Assembly: GCF_042685745.1 (NCBI RefSeq)
Contig: NZ_JBHUNT010000001.1
Location: forward strand, 1,736,001-1,800,000
DNA from: Prauserella_A oleivorans
GTDB lineage: Bacteria; Actinomycetota; Actinomycetes; Mycobacteriales; Pseudonocardiaceae
DNA length: 64,000 bases
Direction: 5' to 3'
A program made the position numbers and the translations under genes. Each line of letters opens with the position of its first letter. The stretch's first letter is position 1. This document shows, piece by piece, positions 51,017 through 60,286 of this stretch. The notes beneath the pieces were generated by a model. That model saw only the letters and a program-made list of their open reading frames with translations. It was not told where the DNA came from and made no database searches.

Positions 51017-52738
51017 GACACGCTCTAAGCCGATGGTGCAGCATTGGGGGGTCGCGGGGTTCGGTGCACCAGACGGCGTGTATCTGCTGTATATCGCGAA
51101 GATAATCGGCTACATCGCGGGCGGGTTGTTCTTCGCCTCGCTCACTCCGGGCATTGGGGCCTTTTGGGACTTCCCGGACTGGTGGGACGAGCCCGTGGTG
51201 TTCCAGAAGGTCGTCGTGTGGACACTCCTGTTCGAAGTGCTCGGCTTCGGCTGCGGGTTCGGGCCGCTGACCTTGCGATTCCTGCCACCGCTCGGCGCGT
51301 TTCTGCACTGGTTGCGACCGGGCACGATCCGGATGCCGCCGTGGCCGGGCAAGGTCCCGTTCACCAGCGGGTCCCGGCGTTCGGTTGTCGACGTGTTGCT
51401 CTATGCCGTAGTGCTGGCCGCCACGCTCTGGATCCTGTTGGCCCCGGCGAATCGCTCCGCGGGCGGGCTCGATGCGCAGGTCGGAATGATCGAGCCGAGC
51501 CGGTTTGTGCCGCTGCTGGTGCTGCTGCCGCTGCTCGGGTTGCGGGACAAGATGATCTTCCTCGCGGCGCGGTCCGAGGTTTACTTGTCCGCCGTCGTCG
51601 TGTTCCTGCTGCCTGGGATCGACATGATCGTGGCCGCGAAGCTCGTGCTGGTCGCGATCTGGTGGGGTGCGGCGACGTCCAAGCTCAACCGGCACTTCCC
51701 AAACGTCGTCGCTGTGATGCTGAGCAACACGCCGTTGGTGCGCAGTAAGGCGATCAAGCGCAGGCTGCACCGGGGATACCCGGAAGACCTCCGACCCGGT
51801 GCCGTCAGCCGATTCCTCGCGCACTTCGGTACCGCAGTCGAGTACCTGGTGCCGCTCGTCCTGTTCGTCTCCGACGGCGGTACGGTCACGCTGGTTGCAG
51901 CCGCGATCATGGTCGCGTTCCACCTGCTTATCCTCACCAGCATTCCGATGGGTGTGCCACTCGAGTGGAACGTATACATGATGTTCGGAATCGCGTTCCT
52001 GTTCGTGGACAAGGCGCAATACGGGCTCGCCGACATCAGCAACCCACTTCCGGTGGCGCTGGTGATATGCGCGCTGGCGGCCGGGGTCGTCCTCGGTAAC
52101 CTTTTTCCGAACAAGATCTCCTTCCTGATCGGAATGCGCTACTACGCGGGCAACTGGGACACCTCGATGTGGTTGCTCAAGCCGAGCGCGGTGGCGAAGC
52201 TGGACACGCACGTCAAGAAGGCCGCGACGCTCCCGCGGAGGCAACTCGTAAAGCTCTACGGCGAGCGAGTGGCCGACCTGCTCGCACACAAGGGCTATAC
52301 GTTCCGTGCCATGCACACGCACGGCAGGGCTCTGTTTGGGTTGATCCCGCGGGCGGCAGGACCTGAGCACGAGACGGGCTACGTTGTGATCGACGGGGAG
52401 TTCATCGCGGGGCCGATCCTGGGCTGGAACTTCGGCGATGGGCATCTGCACAACGAGCAGCTGGTCGCCGCGCTGCAGGAGCGATGCCACTTCGAGGAGG
52501 GCGAGGTGCGCGTCGTTGTCCTGGACGCGCAGCCGATCCAGCGGCAGCGGCAGCGCTACCGACTTGTCGACGCGGCTATCGGTGAGTTCGAGCGCGGCTA
52601 TGTCGCCGTCTCCGATATGCTGGCCCGCCAGCCCTGGGACTGTGACATCCCAGCGCACATCACATGGTCGCGCGCGGCCGCGAATGCGGGATCGAACCCG
52701 CCCGCAAGCCAGGCGGCACGCCAAGATCCGAGGGCGGT

Positions 52739-54151
52739 ATGACCGAGGCGATCGTGGTGGGGGCCGGCCCGAACGGTCTGGCCGCCGCGCTCGCCCTGGC
52801 TGGTGAGGGCATCGACGTGACCGTGCTGGAGGCCGCGGACCGGATTGGCGGCGGCACTCGCACGAGCGAGCTGACGGTGCCCGGCGTGCTGCACGACCAC
52901 TGCTCCGCATTCCATCCCATGGGGCTGGGGTCGCCGTTTCTGCGCGGACTCAGCCTCGACCGGTACGGCGTCGCTTGGAGGTGGCCGGAGATCGAGGTAG
53001 CGCACCCACTGGATGGTGGCCGTGCCGGAGTGTTGCTGCGGTCGTTGGACGACACGGCGGCGCGCCTCGGCACCGACGGCGGGGCGTGGCGGCGGCTGTT
53101 CGGCCCGCTGGCCGAAGGGTTCGACGAGCTGGTCGAGGACGTCATGCGCCCGGTTGTCCATGTGCCCCGGCACCCGATTCGGCTCGCCCGGTTCGGGACG
53201 CGCGCACTGCTGCCCGCGGCTTGGACCGCTGGCCGCTGGGACGGTGCCGAGGCCAGGGCGCTGTTCGGCGGGGTCGCGGCACACGGTTTCCACCCGCTCG
53301 GCAGGCCGACTACGTCGGCGATCGGGTTGATGCTGATCGCGGCAGGGCACCGGTTCGGCTGGCCGGTCGCCGAGGGCGGCTCACGAGTGATTACCGATGC
53401 CATGGCGATGCTGCTAACGGACCTCGGTGGCAAGATCGAGACTGGGGTGCGCGTGGCCTCCCTGGCCGAGTTGCCGCGAGCGGATGCCGTTCTCCTCGAC
53501 CTGGCGCCGAGGGGCGTCGTCGAGGTCGCGGGCGACCAGCTGCCCGCACGAGTGCGGCGGGCCTACGAGCGGTACCGCCACGGGCCCGGGGCGTTCAAGA
53601 TCGATCTTGCGGTCGAGGGGGGGATCCCATGGGCGAACCCGGACTGCCGCCGGGCTGGGACCGTCCACGTCGGAGGGTCTTTCGAGGAGATGGCCGACGC
53701 CGAGAGCGACGTCGGCCGCGGGCGGATGCCGGTCCGCCCGTTCGTGCTCGTGGGGCAGCAATACCTCGCCGATCCAACCAGATCGGCCGGGGACGTGCAT
53801 CCGGTCTGGGCGTACGCGCACGTACCGCACGGCTATTCGGGCGACGCGACCGAGTCGATCCTCGCTCAGATCGAACGGTTCGCACCAGGCCTGGGCGACC
53901 GGATCGTCGGCCGGTCGGTGACGGCCACGACCGCGTGGCCGACCTACAACGCCAACTACGTCGGTGGCGACATCATCACCGGTGAGAACACACCGCTGCA
54001 GGTCGCCTTTCGTCCCACAGTGGCGCTCGATCCTTACTACACCGGGATACCCGGCGTGTACATCTGCTCGGCGGCGACCCCGCCGGGTGGCGGCGTGCAC
54101 GGGATGTGCGGCTATAACGCCGCACGCTCGGCGCTGCGGCGACTCAGTTGA
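52739..54151 (+). CDS. FAD-dependent oxidoreductase (phytoene-desaturase-like)
   Basis: 470 aa. N-terminal FAD site VVGAGPNGLAAALALAGEGIDVTVLEAADRIGGGTRT; C-terminal FAD-contact region GVYICSAATPPGGGVHGMCGYNAA, typical of the carotenoid/retinol desaturase-like group. ATG 52739 overlaps the DUF3556 stop by 4 bases, so it is in the same operon and may suffer polar effects from the IS. It probably oxidises or reduces a hydrophobic, possibly isoprenoid, substrate; the reaction is not predictable. Confidence 0.9.
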   Translation: MTEAIVVGAGPNGLAAALALAGEGIDVTVLEAADRIGGGTRTSELTVPGVLHDHCSAFHPMGLGSPFLRGLSLDRYGVAWRWPEIEVAHPLDGGRAGVLLRSLDDTAARLGTDGGAWRRLFGPLAEGFDELVEDVMRPVVHVPRHPIRLARFGTRALLPAAWTAGRWDGAEARALFGGVAAHGFHPLGRPTTSAIGLMLIAAGHRFGWPVAEGGSRVITDAMAMLLTDLGGKIETGVRVASLAELPRADAVLLDLAPRGVVEVAGDQLPARVRRAYERYRHGPGAFKIDLAVEGGIPWANPDCRRAGTVHVGGSFEEMADAESDVGRGRMPVRPFVLVGQQYLADPTRSAGDVHPVWAYAHVPHGYSGDATESILAQIERFAPGLGDRIVGRSVTATTAWPTYNANYVGGDIITGENTPLQVAFRPTVALDPYYTGIPGVYICSAATPPGGGVHGMCGYNAARSALRRLS

Positions 54152-54383
54152 GGCGGTTCGCGATACGTGCGAGCAACAAGATTTTGGAACAGTCCCCAGG
54201 CCAGTGACGGGGCCTTTGGTCTGGCACCCCAGGCGGGCTCTCCGTTTCGTTCGTTGGCCCGTTCGGACCAGTGTTGGCCCACACGTGCCGTGTGATCCAC
54301 GGCATACTCTCACCGCGTTCGGGTCGTGCCTGCGGCGTCGAACGGGAACTGCGCAGCGCCGCGCGACAGAGAGGTTTGATCAC

Positions 54384-54821
54384 ATGGGTGTGACGTCGGT
54401 TCGCCGCCAGCATGCGGAGCGGACCCGCCGAAGCGGCTCCGGTCAAGGAGGAGCCGGGCAGCGAGCGCCTGGGGACGTCATCGACATGCCGCTCGCGGTA
54501 CGTGGCGCGTCTACGGGATTCACCGTCCTGCTGCTGGGAAGTCTTGCGCATCCGCTCGTCGCCGCTTGGACTCCAGCATTGTCTCAGCTGTGGCTTCCAC
54601 TCGTGGCATTGGTTGCTTTCGTGGTGGCGGCGCGCCGCGTCGGCAGGGCGCGCATTCCCATCGTGCACGGCGCGGTGGCCGCGATGAGCAGCTATTTACT
54701 GATGTTGCCGCTGGTGTTGCTCGGCCCCGCCGGCGGTGATCCGGCGCAGATCGCTCTGACGGTGGCGGCCTCGCTGATCACCGGAGCTGCCGTCGGCTTT
54801 CTGCAGGGCAGCCGAAGGTAG
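54384..54821 (+). CDS. Small four-helix membrane protein
   Basis: 145 aa from ATG 54384 (GAGAGG upstream; the open frame extends further back without a site). A charged cytosolic leader of about 35 residues precedes four hydrophobic segments: FTVLLLGSLAHPLVAAW, LWLPLVALVAFVVAARR, IPIVHGAVAAMSSYLLMLPLVLL and IALTVAASLITGAAVGFL. No family is recognised. It stands between the oxidoreductase and the Mce operon, in the same direction, after a 232-bp gap with no clear feature. Confidence 0.65.
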   Translation: MGVTSVRRQHAERTRRSGSGQGGAGQRAPGDVIDMPLAVRGASTGFTVLLLGSLAHPLVAAWTPALSQLWLPLVALVAFVVAARRVGRARIPIVHGAVAAMSSYLLMLPLVLLGPAGGDPAQIALTVAASLITGAAVGFLQGSRR

Positions 54822-54962
54822 TCGGCTACCTCATGTGAGCCTCGCGTTCGTCGATCCTGTACGGGTTGACGGCCTGGCAAGCCCCCCGCCGCCGGGCAGC
54901 TCCGGCCATGTCTGCTGCCCAAGTCGTCAGCATCGGCACACGTCTGAATCATAGGAGCGGCT

Positions 54963-55826
54963 TTGACTTCCACCGACATCTCGGTGTCATCGCGGCGGCC
55001 GTCGCGCGAGCCCGAAGCCAAAACGCGCACACTTGGTGGTCTGGGTTCGTCGGTAGCGAAGCCGTTCGAGCAGGCCGGCGAGATGGTGCGGCTACTCGGT
55101 GTCGTTCTGTACTCGGCGATTCGCCACCCGATGGGCTACTGGGGCGAGGTCCGGGACCAGATGTTCCTCACGCTGAGGTTGTGCTCAATTCCGATGATCA
55201 TTTCCACGATCGCATTCGGACTTGGCGCACCTGGCCTCCAAGGTGGCAACATCTTCTATCTGTTCGGCATTCCCGAGCGTCTGGGTTCGTTCTTCATCAT
55301 GGCGAGCGTGCGCGAGTTCGCGCCGTGGATCAACGCGATGATCATCGCCGGAGTCATGGGCACCGCCATCACCGCCGACCTCGGTGCGCGCCGTATTCGG
55401 GAAGAGATCGACGCCATGGAAGTGCTCGGCGTCGATCCGATCCGGACGCTTGTGGTGCCTCGAGTTGTCGCGCTGACGCTCATCACGGGATTGATGGACA
55501 TCGTGGCGTTGGTATTCGGCGTCGTCGGTGGATACATCGCGGCCGTCCCTATTCTCGAGGCGAATCCGAGCGCCTTCGTGGCGAGCTTTTTCGACAATGC
55601 GACAACGACCGATATCTGGGCGAGCGTGGTCAAGACGTCGCTGTTCGGCATGATCATAGGCGTCGTCTGCTGCTACAAGGGGATGAACCCGGGGAGCGGC
55701 CCCATCGGTGTCGGCAAGGCGGTGAACCAGGCGGTCGTCATCGCATTCGCGACCATCTGGATCGTCAATGCCGTGTTCACCGCGATCATCCTCGGTGTGA
55801 ACCCGGACATGATTGTCTTCAAGTGA
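54963..55826 (+). CDS. YrbE-A permease subunit of the Mce transporter
   Basis: 287-aa MlaE/YrbE integral membrane protein forming the inner-membrane permease of the Mce lipid importer. TTG 54963 has AGGAG upstream. Six hydrophobic segments; the family motif TADLGARRIREEIDAMEVLGVDPIRTLVVPRVVA (the coupling EIDAM.VLG helix that contacts the ATPase) is intact, as is GVGKAVNQAVV near the C-terminus. First gene of the yrbE-mce operon. Confidence 0.93.
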   Translation: MTSTDISVSSRRPSREPEAKTRTLGGLGSSVAKPFEQAGEMVRLLGVVLYSAIRHPMGYWGEVRDQMFLTLRLCSIPMIISTIAFGLGAPGLQGGNIFYLFGIPERLGSFFIMASVREFAPWINAMIIAGVMGTAITADLGARRIREEIDAMEVLGVDPIRTLVVPRVVALTLITGLMDIVALVFGVVGGYIAAVPILEANPSAFVASFFDNATTTDIWASVVKTSLFGMIIGVVCCYKGMNPGSGPIGVGKAVNQAVVIAFATIWIVNAVFTAIILGVNPDMIVFK

Positions 55827-55842
55827 TGAGGCGGTGGACCCT

Positions 55843-56727
55843 GTGAGTAGCGGAATGCCACGACCGACAGAGACCGGCACGCAGGCTGGCCGTTCACGAG
55901 CCCGTCCTCCGAAGCCGGCCGATGTCATCGTCTCCCCGGGCAGTATCGTCAAGTCCATCAAGGAGGCGGTGACGACCGGTGGTGACATCGCGCGGTTCTC
56001 CTGGCAGGTGGTTCGCGCGTTACCTGACTTGCGTCATTACCCGACCGAGGTGTTCCACCAATGTGGCGTGCTCATCCTGTCAAGCGGATTGATCATCTGG
56101 ATGATGCAGTTCGTCATGGGATACGAGTGCGGCTTGGAGGGCAACTACACGCTGAAACAAATCGGCGCGCCGTTATACTCTGGTATTTTCAACGCCTGGT
56201 GTGGCATCCGCGAGATGGCGCCCTACATGTGGGGATACATCATCTCCGCGAAGGTCGGATGCGGCCTTGTAGCCGAAATCGGGTCCATGCGTATCTCGGA
56301 CGAGATCGATGCGATGGAAGTCATGGGCGTGAAATCGCGCAGTTACCTGGTCGGAGCCAGGGTGGTCGCGGCGTGGCTCGCGCTTCCGTTTCTCTACATC
56401 GTCGGACTCGGCATCATGTACATCGGTGAGTATCTCACGACGGTGAAGATGCTGGGCGGGGTGTCCGAAGGCGGATACAGCTTCATTTTCTGGCTCTATC
56501 AAAATCCCGCCGATCTGCTGTATTCCCTTGTCAAAGTGATGGCGATGGGAACAGCCGTCGTGTTCGTGGGATGCTACTACGGCTACACGGCCAGTGGCGG
56601 GTCCGTCGGTGTGGGCCGAAGTACGGCGAAGTCCATGATGCTGAACATGGTGCTGGTGCATGTGATCGGAGTGCTGGGCACCCAACTGTTCTGGGGCCTC
56701 AGTCCCAACGCGCCGATCGCGAACTGA
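55843..56727 (+). CDS. YrbE-B permease subunit of the Mce transporter
   Basis: 294 aa from GTG 55843, chosen because GAGG lies 11 bases upstream; GTG 55834 is too close to it. MlaE/YrbE fold with MRISDEIDAMEVMGVKSRSYLVGARVVAAW as the ATPase-coupling region and GGSVGVGRSTAKSM at the end. It pairs with YrbE-A. The lower GC of the yrbE pair and ATPase genes relative to the Mce genes is visible by eye. Confidence 0.93.
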   Translation: MSSGMPRPTETGTQAGRSRARPPKPADVIVSPGSIVKSIKEAVTTGGDIARFSWQVVRALPDLRHYPTEVFHQCGVLILSSGLIIWMMQFVMGYECGLEGNYTLKQIGAPLYSGIFNAWCGIREMAPYMWGYIISAKVGCGLVAEIGSMRISDEIDAMEVMGVKSRSYLVGARVVAAWLALPFLYIVGLGIMYIGEYLTTVKMLGGVSEGGYSFIFWLYQNPADLLYSLVKVMAMGTAVVFVGCYYGYTASGGSVGVGRSTAKSMMLNMVLVHVIGVLGTQLFWGLSPNAPIAN

Positions 56728-56763
56728 TCTTGAGCCAGGTCCCTCTACGGCAAGGAGTTGACG

Positions 56764-57624
56764 ATGTCCTTTGTGTCACCCTCGACGGCGACAGAGCCGA
56801 CGACGCAACTTCCCCATGCGGGGAACCTGCCTGCCGGCGATCAGGTGCGTCGAGACGGCAACGGACAGCTGCGGCACTCGATGGAAGTGCGGAATGTCGT
56901 CAAGTCGTTCGGCAGCTTCCGGGTGATGAACGGAATGAGCATCGACTTCGTCGATGACGCGATCACGACCGTCCTGGGACCTTCAGGGACCGGCAAAAGC
57001 GTACTTTTGAAGCACCTCGTAGGACTGCTGGAGCCGGATGACGGAGAGATCGTCGTGTTCGGCAAGAACATCTGGCAAATCAGCGAGAAGGAACGCTACG
57101 ACCTGCGCAAGAAGTTTGGCGTCCTGTTTCAGGACGGTGCACTTTTCGGATCGATGAATATTTATGACAACACCGCCTTCCCGCTGCGTAAGCACACCGA
57201 TCTCGACGAGTCGGATATCGAGGAAATTGTGGTGAGTCGGCTCCAGGAGGTCGGGCTGGAGAAGGCAATGGCGAAACTACCCAGTGAGGTTTCGGGTGGG
57301 ATGCGCAAGCGGGCCGGATTCGCGAGGGCGCTCGTGCTGGATCCCGAGGTCGTGCTGTTCGACGAACCGGATTCCGGTCTCGATCCGGTGCGTACCAGCC
57401 TGCTCAACGACCTCATCCTCAAAATGCACAACGAGCACAAGGGGACCTACCTTCTCGTCACGCATGACATTAGGACCGCGCGGAAGGTCAGTGACTATGT
57501 TGGCCTGATCTGGCAGGGACAGGTGGTGCATTACGGCGAGGCCGAGGAGGCATTCGCGTCCGAGGACCCGTTTGTCCGGCAGTTTCTCTCCGGAGATTCC
57601 GCTGGACCGTTGGGAATGGACTGA
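56764..57624 (+). CDS. MceG/Mkl-type ABC ATPase
   Basis: 286-aa nucleotide-binding subunit. ATG 56764 has AAGGAG 6 bases upstream. Walker A GPSGTGKS, Q-loop VLFQDGALFGSM, signature SEVSGGMRKRAGFARAL, Walker B VVLFDEPDSGLD, H-loop LLVTHD. It energises the YrbE permease. In M. tuberculosis MceG is unlinked to the mce operons; here the gene sits between yrbE-B and the first Mce gene. Confidence 0.94.
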   Translation: MSFVSPSTATEPTTQLPHAGNLPAGDQVRRDGNGQLRHSMEVRNVVKSFGSFRVMNGMSIDFVDDAITTVLGPSGTGKSVLLKHLVGLLEPDDGEIVVFGKNIWQISEKERYDLRKKFGVLFQDGALFGSMNIYDNTAFPLRKHTDLDESDIEEIVVSRLQEVGLEKAMAKLPSEVSGGMRKRAGFARALVLDPEVVLFDEPDSGLDPVRTSLLNDLILKMHNEHKGTYLLVTHDIRTARKVSDYVGLIWQGQVVHYGEAEEAFASEDPFVRQFLSGDSAGPLGMD

Positions 57625-57628
57625 CTCG

Positions 57629-58859
57629 ATGCGACGCATCTTGGCTTTCGGCGTCGTCGCCGTCGTCGTTCTCGGAGTTGCTGGCTTCGTGCTGGGGAGG
57701 GACGACGGTTATCGAGTCGACGTCGTGCTCGCATCAGCCACCAACGTCGTCGAAGGCGGCTCAGTTCACGTCAAGGGTTTCGAGGCGGGCAGGGTAGAGA
57801 ACATCGCGGTGCAGGACGGCAAGGCCCGGGTCACGTTGGCGATGAACAACGACCACGCTCCGCTGCACGACGGTGCGGTCGTGACCATCGAGTGGAAGGC
57901 GGCGCTGGGTGAACGTATCGTCGCCGTCGCGGACGGGCCCGCCGGGAACGCCGTCATCCCGGACGGAGGAATGATTCGAGGGGAAATGCCTACGCCGATG
58001 GAGGTCGACCAGGTCCTCGCGGCACTGGATGAGCCCACGCGAGAGCACCTGTCCTCCCTGATCCGGCGGCTTGACAAGTCCGTGGACGGCAACGAAGAGG
58101 ACCTCCGTGACACGTTGCGGTCGGCGGGGCCGGCGCTGGAGGCCCTGGGTGAGGTTCTGCGGGCGGTCGGCAGTGACGGTCCGGCGATCAAGCAACTGAT
58201 CACCCAACTGGATGGCATCGTGTCCACGCTCGTCAACCGCGAGCAGGCCATCCGCAATATCATCGAGCAGGTTTCGACCACGACCCGTCTCACCGCACAG
58301 CAAAAGCACGCGGTGGCGGAGGCGTTGGACAAACTTCCGGGCACGTTGGACACGGCGAAGACGACACTGGACCGGGTCCCTTCCGTCGCGGACAAGGCGG
58401 TTCCGCTGCTCGAGGATCTGAAACCCGCTACCGACAAGTTGCCGTCGGTGGCCCGGAACCTGAGGCCGGTGCTGGCTGACCTGCGCCCGCTCGTCGCGGA
58501 ACTGCGGCCAACACTGGCGGTGGCGCGGGATCTGCTTCGCTACACCCCGGGGTTGCTGGACAGCGCTCATGGGGTACTGCCGGGCGCCAACTCACTAGTC
58601 GGGGACCTCACTCCCGCGTTGAGTTTTCTCCGGCCCTACACCCCGGAGATCGCCGGATGGGCCGCGAACTGGGGCTCCGCGAACGCCAACTATGACACCA
58701 ACGGCCATTACGCCCGGATCTACGTTCAGGCCGGGCTCGGCAGCGTCAACGTCAATCCGGGCATCGTCCCCCCCCGGCTACAAGAAGGACCTGACACCGG
58801 CGCCCGGTTCGCTGGTCGACCAGCCCTGGGTGGATGCCGCCGGAGGTGGAGTGCGATGA
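57629..58859 (+). pseudogene. Mce-family protein 1 (one-base frameshift in a C8 run)
   Basis: ATG 57629 lies 4 bases after the ATPase stop. N-terminal membrane anchor (residues 2-22), MCE domain (VVEGGSVHVKGFEAGRVENIAV, EWKAALGERIVAV), then a long helical region. At 58767-58774 there are eight C; in this frame translation runs on past the next gene's start as a 904-codon fusion. With seven C the frame gives GYKKDLTPAPGSLVDQPWVD and stops at 58857-58859, overlapping the next ATG by 4 bases like all other pairs in this operon. The shift is either real or a sequencing error in the homopolymer. Confidence 0.85.
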
Positions 58860-60286
58860 GCAAGCAGCCCAACCAGGTGCCTCGTCGGCTACCGCGTGGC
58901 CGGATTCTCGCCGTCGTCGCGGTGGCCGTGCTCGGGGTGACAGCGGGAACAGTCGGCATTGACCAGGAGAGCGAGCCGGGCCAGACCACGATCGTCGCGC
59001 GCTTCGCCGATGCGAGTCCTCTGCTGGTCGGCAACGAGGTGAAGGTCAGTGGCGTGAAGGTCGGCCAGGTGGCGGCGATGGATGTGCGGGGCGGCAAGGC
59101 CTCCGTGGTGCTGAGCCTGGAGAGCGAGGCCCTTCCCGTGCACACGGACGCCAGGGCCACCATCCGTCCAGTGAGCCTGCTCGGCGAGCGCTACGTCGAG
59201 CTGGATCGGGGAAGCCCCGACGCGCCGGTACTCGGCGATGGCGATGTCCTCCCGATGCGGCAAACCGGCGCGCAGGCCGACCTCGATGAGGTGCTCAACA
59301 CGGTCGACGACCCCACCGGACGGTCGCTGGCCGCGCTGGTGACCATGCTCGGGGAAGGTATCCGTGGCAACGGCGGAAATGTCGACGCCACCATCCGGGC
59401 CCTCGAGTCGTCGATGAACGACACCACGGCCCTGTCCGGTGTCCTGCGGGACCAGAACCAGCTGCTCGGCAGCCTGGTGGACAAGCTGCAGCCTGTCGCG
59501 AGCGCTCTCGCCGCCGACCAGGGAGCCAACCTCGACCGGCTGGTCGCCTCGGCGCGAAAGCTCACCGCGGCCACCGCCACGAAACGGCGGGAACTGACCG
59601 AGACGTTGCGGCGTCTGCCAGAGACCCTCGCGACGGCCCGCGCGACGCTCGCCCAGCTCACCGGCACCGCCGCCGAGACCACGCCGACCCTCGCGGCGAT
59701 CCGGCCCACCACCGACGACCTCGCCGCGATCAGCGCCGAAATCCAGCGCTTCGCCGACGCCGCCGATCCCGCCCTGGCGCACGCCAACCCCGTCCTCGAG
59801 CACGCTCAGCGCCTGCTGGACGAGGCCAGGCCGGTGGTGGACCAGCTTCGGCAGGCCGGTCCGGACCTGCGGTCGGCGGTGGGCGACCTGCGTCCGGTCG
59901 TCGGTGAACTGACCGCCAACCTCGGCAACGTGCTCGGCTTCATCCGTAACTGGGCACTGACCACCAACGGCCGGGATGGCATCTCACACTACTTCCGCGC
60001 GATGCTGGTCGTCAGTCCGGATCTGCTCGGCGCGGCCGTGCCCACGCCCAACGGCGCGCCACCCGCGCAGCAGCAAGGTCCGCCCTCCGAACGACCGCCG
60101 GAAACACCACCCCAGCCTGACCGTGCGCCGTTGCCCCTGCCGCAGGTACCCGGCCTTACCGGGGACGGCGGCATCCTCGGTGGGCTGCTCTCCACCGAAC
60201 AGGACCCCAAGGCAGGTGTGACCGGGCTCGACCCACAGCAGGAGCAGGGACTCGTCCAGTTCCTCATCGGGGGAGGAAGTCGATGA
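58856..60286 (+). CDS. Mce-family protein 2
   Basis: 476 aa from ATG 58856. Anchor helix (GRILAVVAVAVLGVTAGTVG, about residues 15-34), MCE domain (ADASPLLVGNEVKVSGVKVGQVAAM, SLLGERYVELDRG), a long coiled/helical stretch (about 150-380) and a Pro-rich C-terminus (PPAQQQGPPSERPPETPPQP). It forms part of the periplasmic lipid-carrying needle. The start is in the same frame as the damaged preceding gene, so at present it may also be made as a fusion. Confidence 0.92.
   Translation: MSKQPNQVPRRLPRGRILAVVAVAVLGVTAGTVGIDQESEPGQTTIVARFADASPLLVGNEVKVSGVKVGQVAAMDVRGGKASVVLSLESEALPVHTDARATIRPVSLLGERYVELDRGSPDAPVLGDGDVLPMRQTGAQADLDEVLNTVDDPTGRSLAALVTMLGEGIRGNGGNVDATIRALESSMNDTTALSGVLRDQNQLLGSLVDKLQPVASALAADQGANLDRLVASARKLTAATATKRRELTETLRRLPETLATARATLAQLTGTAAETTPTLAAIRPTTDDLAAISAEIQRFADAADPALAHANPVLEHAQRLLDEARPVVDQLRQAGPDLRSAVGDLRPVVGELTANLGNVLGFIRNWALTTNGRDGISHYFRAMLVVSPDLLGAAVPTPNGAPPAQQQGPPSERPPETPPQPDRAPLPLPQVPGLTGDGGILGGLLSTEQDPKAGVTGLDPQQEQGLVQFLIGGGSR

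Larger units (their letters stand above)
50158..51025 (+). mobile_element. IS5-family (IS427-type) insertion sequence, copy 2
   Basis: Ends GAGCGTGTCTC (50158 on) and GAGACACGCTC (to 51025), flanked by the 3-bp direct repeat TAA (50155-50157, 51026-51028). 868 bp, the same size as copy 1 at 36663-37530 but clearly diverged in sequence, so a separate arrival. Confidence 0.88.
50081..52742 (+). pseudogene. DUF3556 membrane protein gene split by an IS5-family element
   Basis: The gene starts at ATG 50081 (MGFINPVLPDVDYGEW), 18 bases after fadD. After codon 25-26 it is interrupted at ATT AA|G by IS 50158-51025; past the second TAA repeat it resumes in frame (KPMVQHWGVAGFGAPDGVYLLY) and runs to 52742. 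The rejoined protein has about 598 residues, with eight or so membrane segments in the first two thirds and a soluble C-terminal part. A truncated protein from ATG 51033 (569 codons) is possible. DUF3556 has no proven function; it is often near lipid genes. Confidence 0.85.

Noticed and set aside
57572..60286. A genuine double-MCE fusion protein
   Set aside because: The linker has no similarity to Mce ends, while removing one C from the C8 run gives a normal C-terminus and the same 4-base overlap seen in every other gene pair of the operon.
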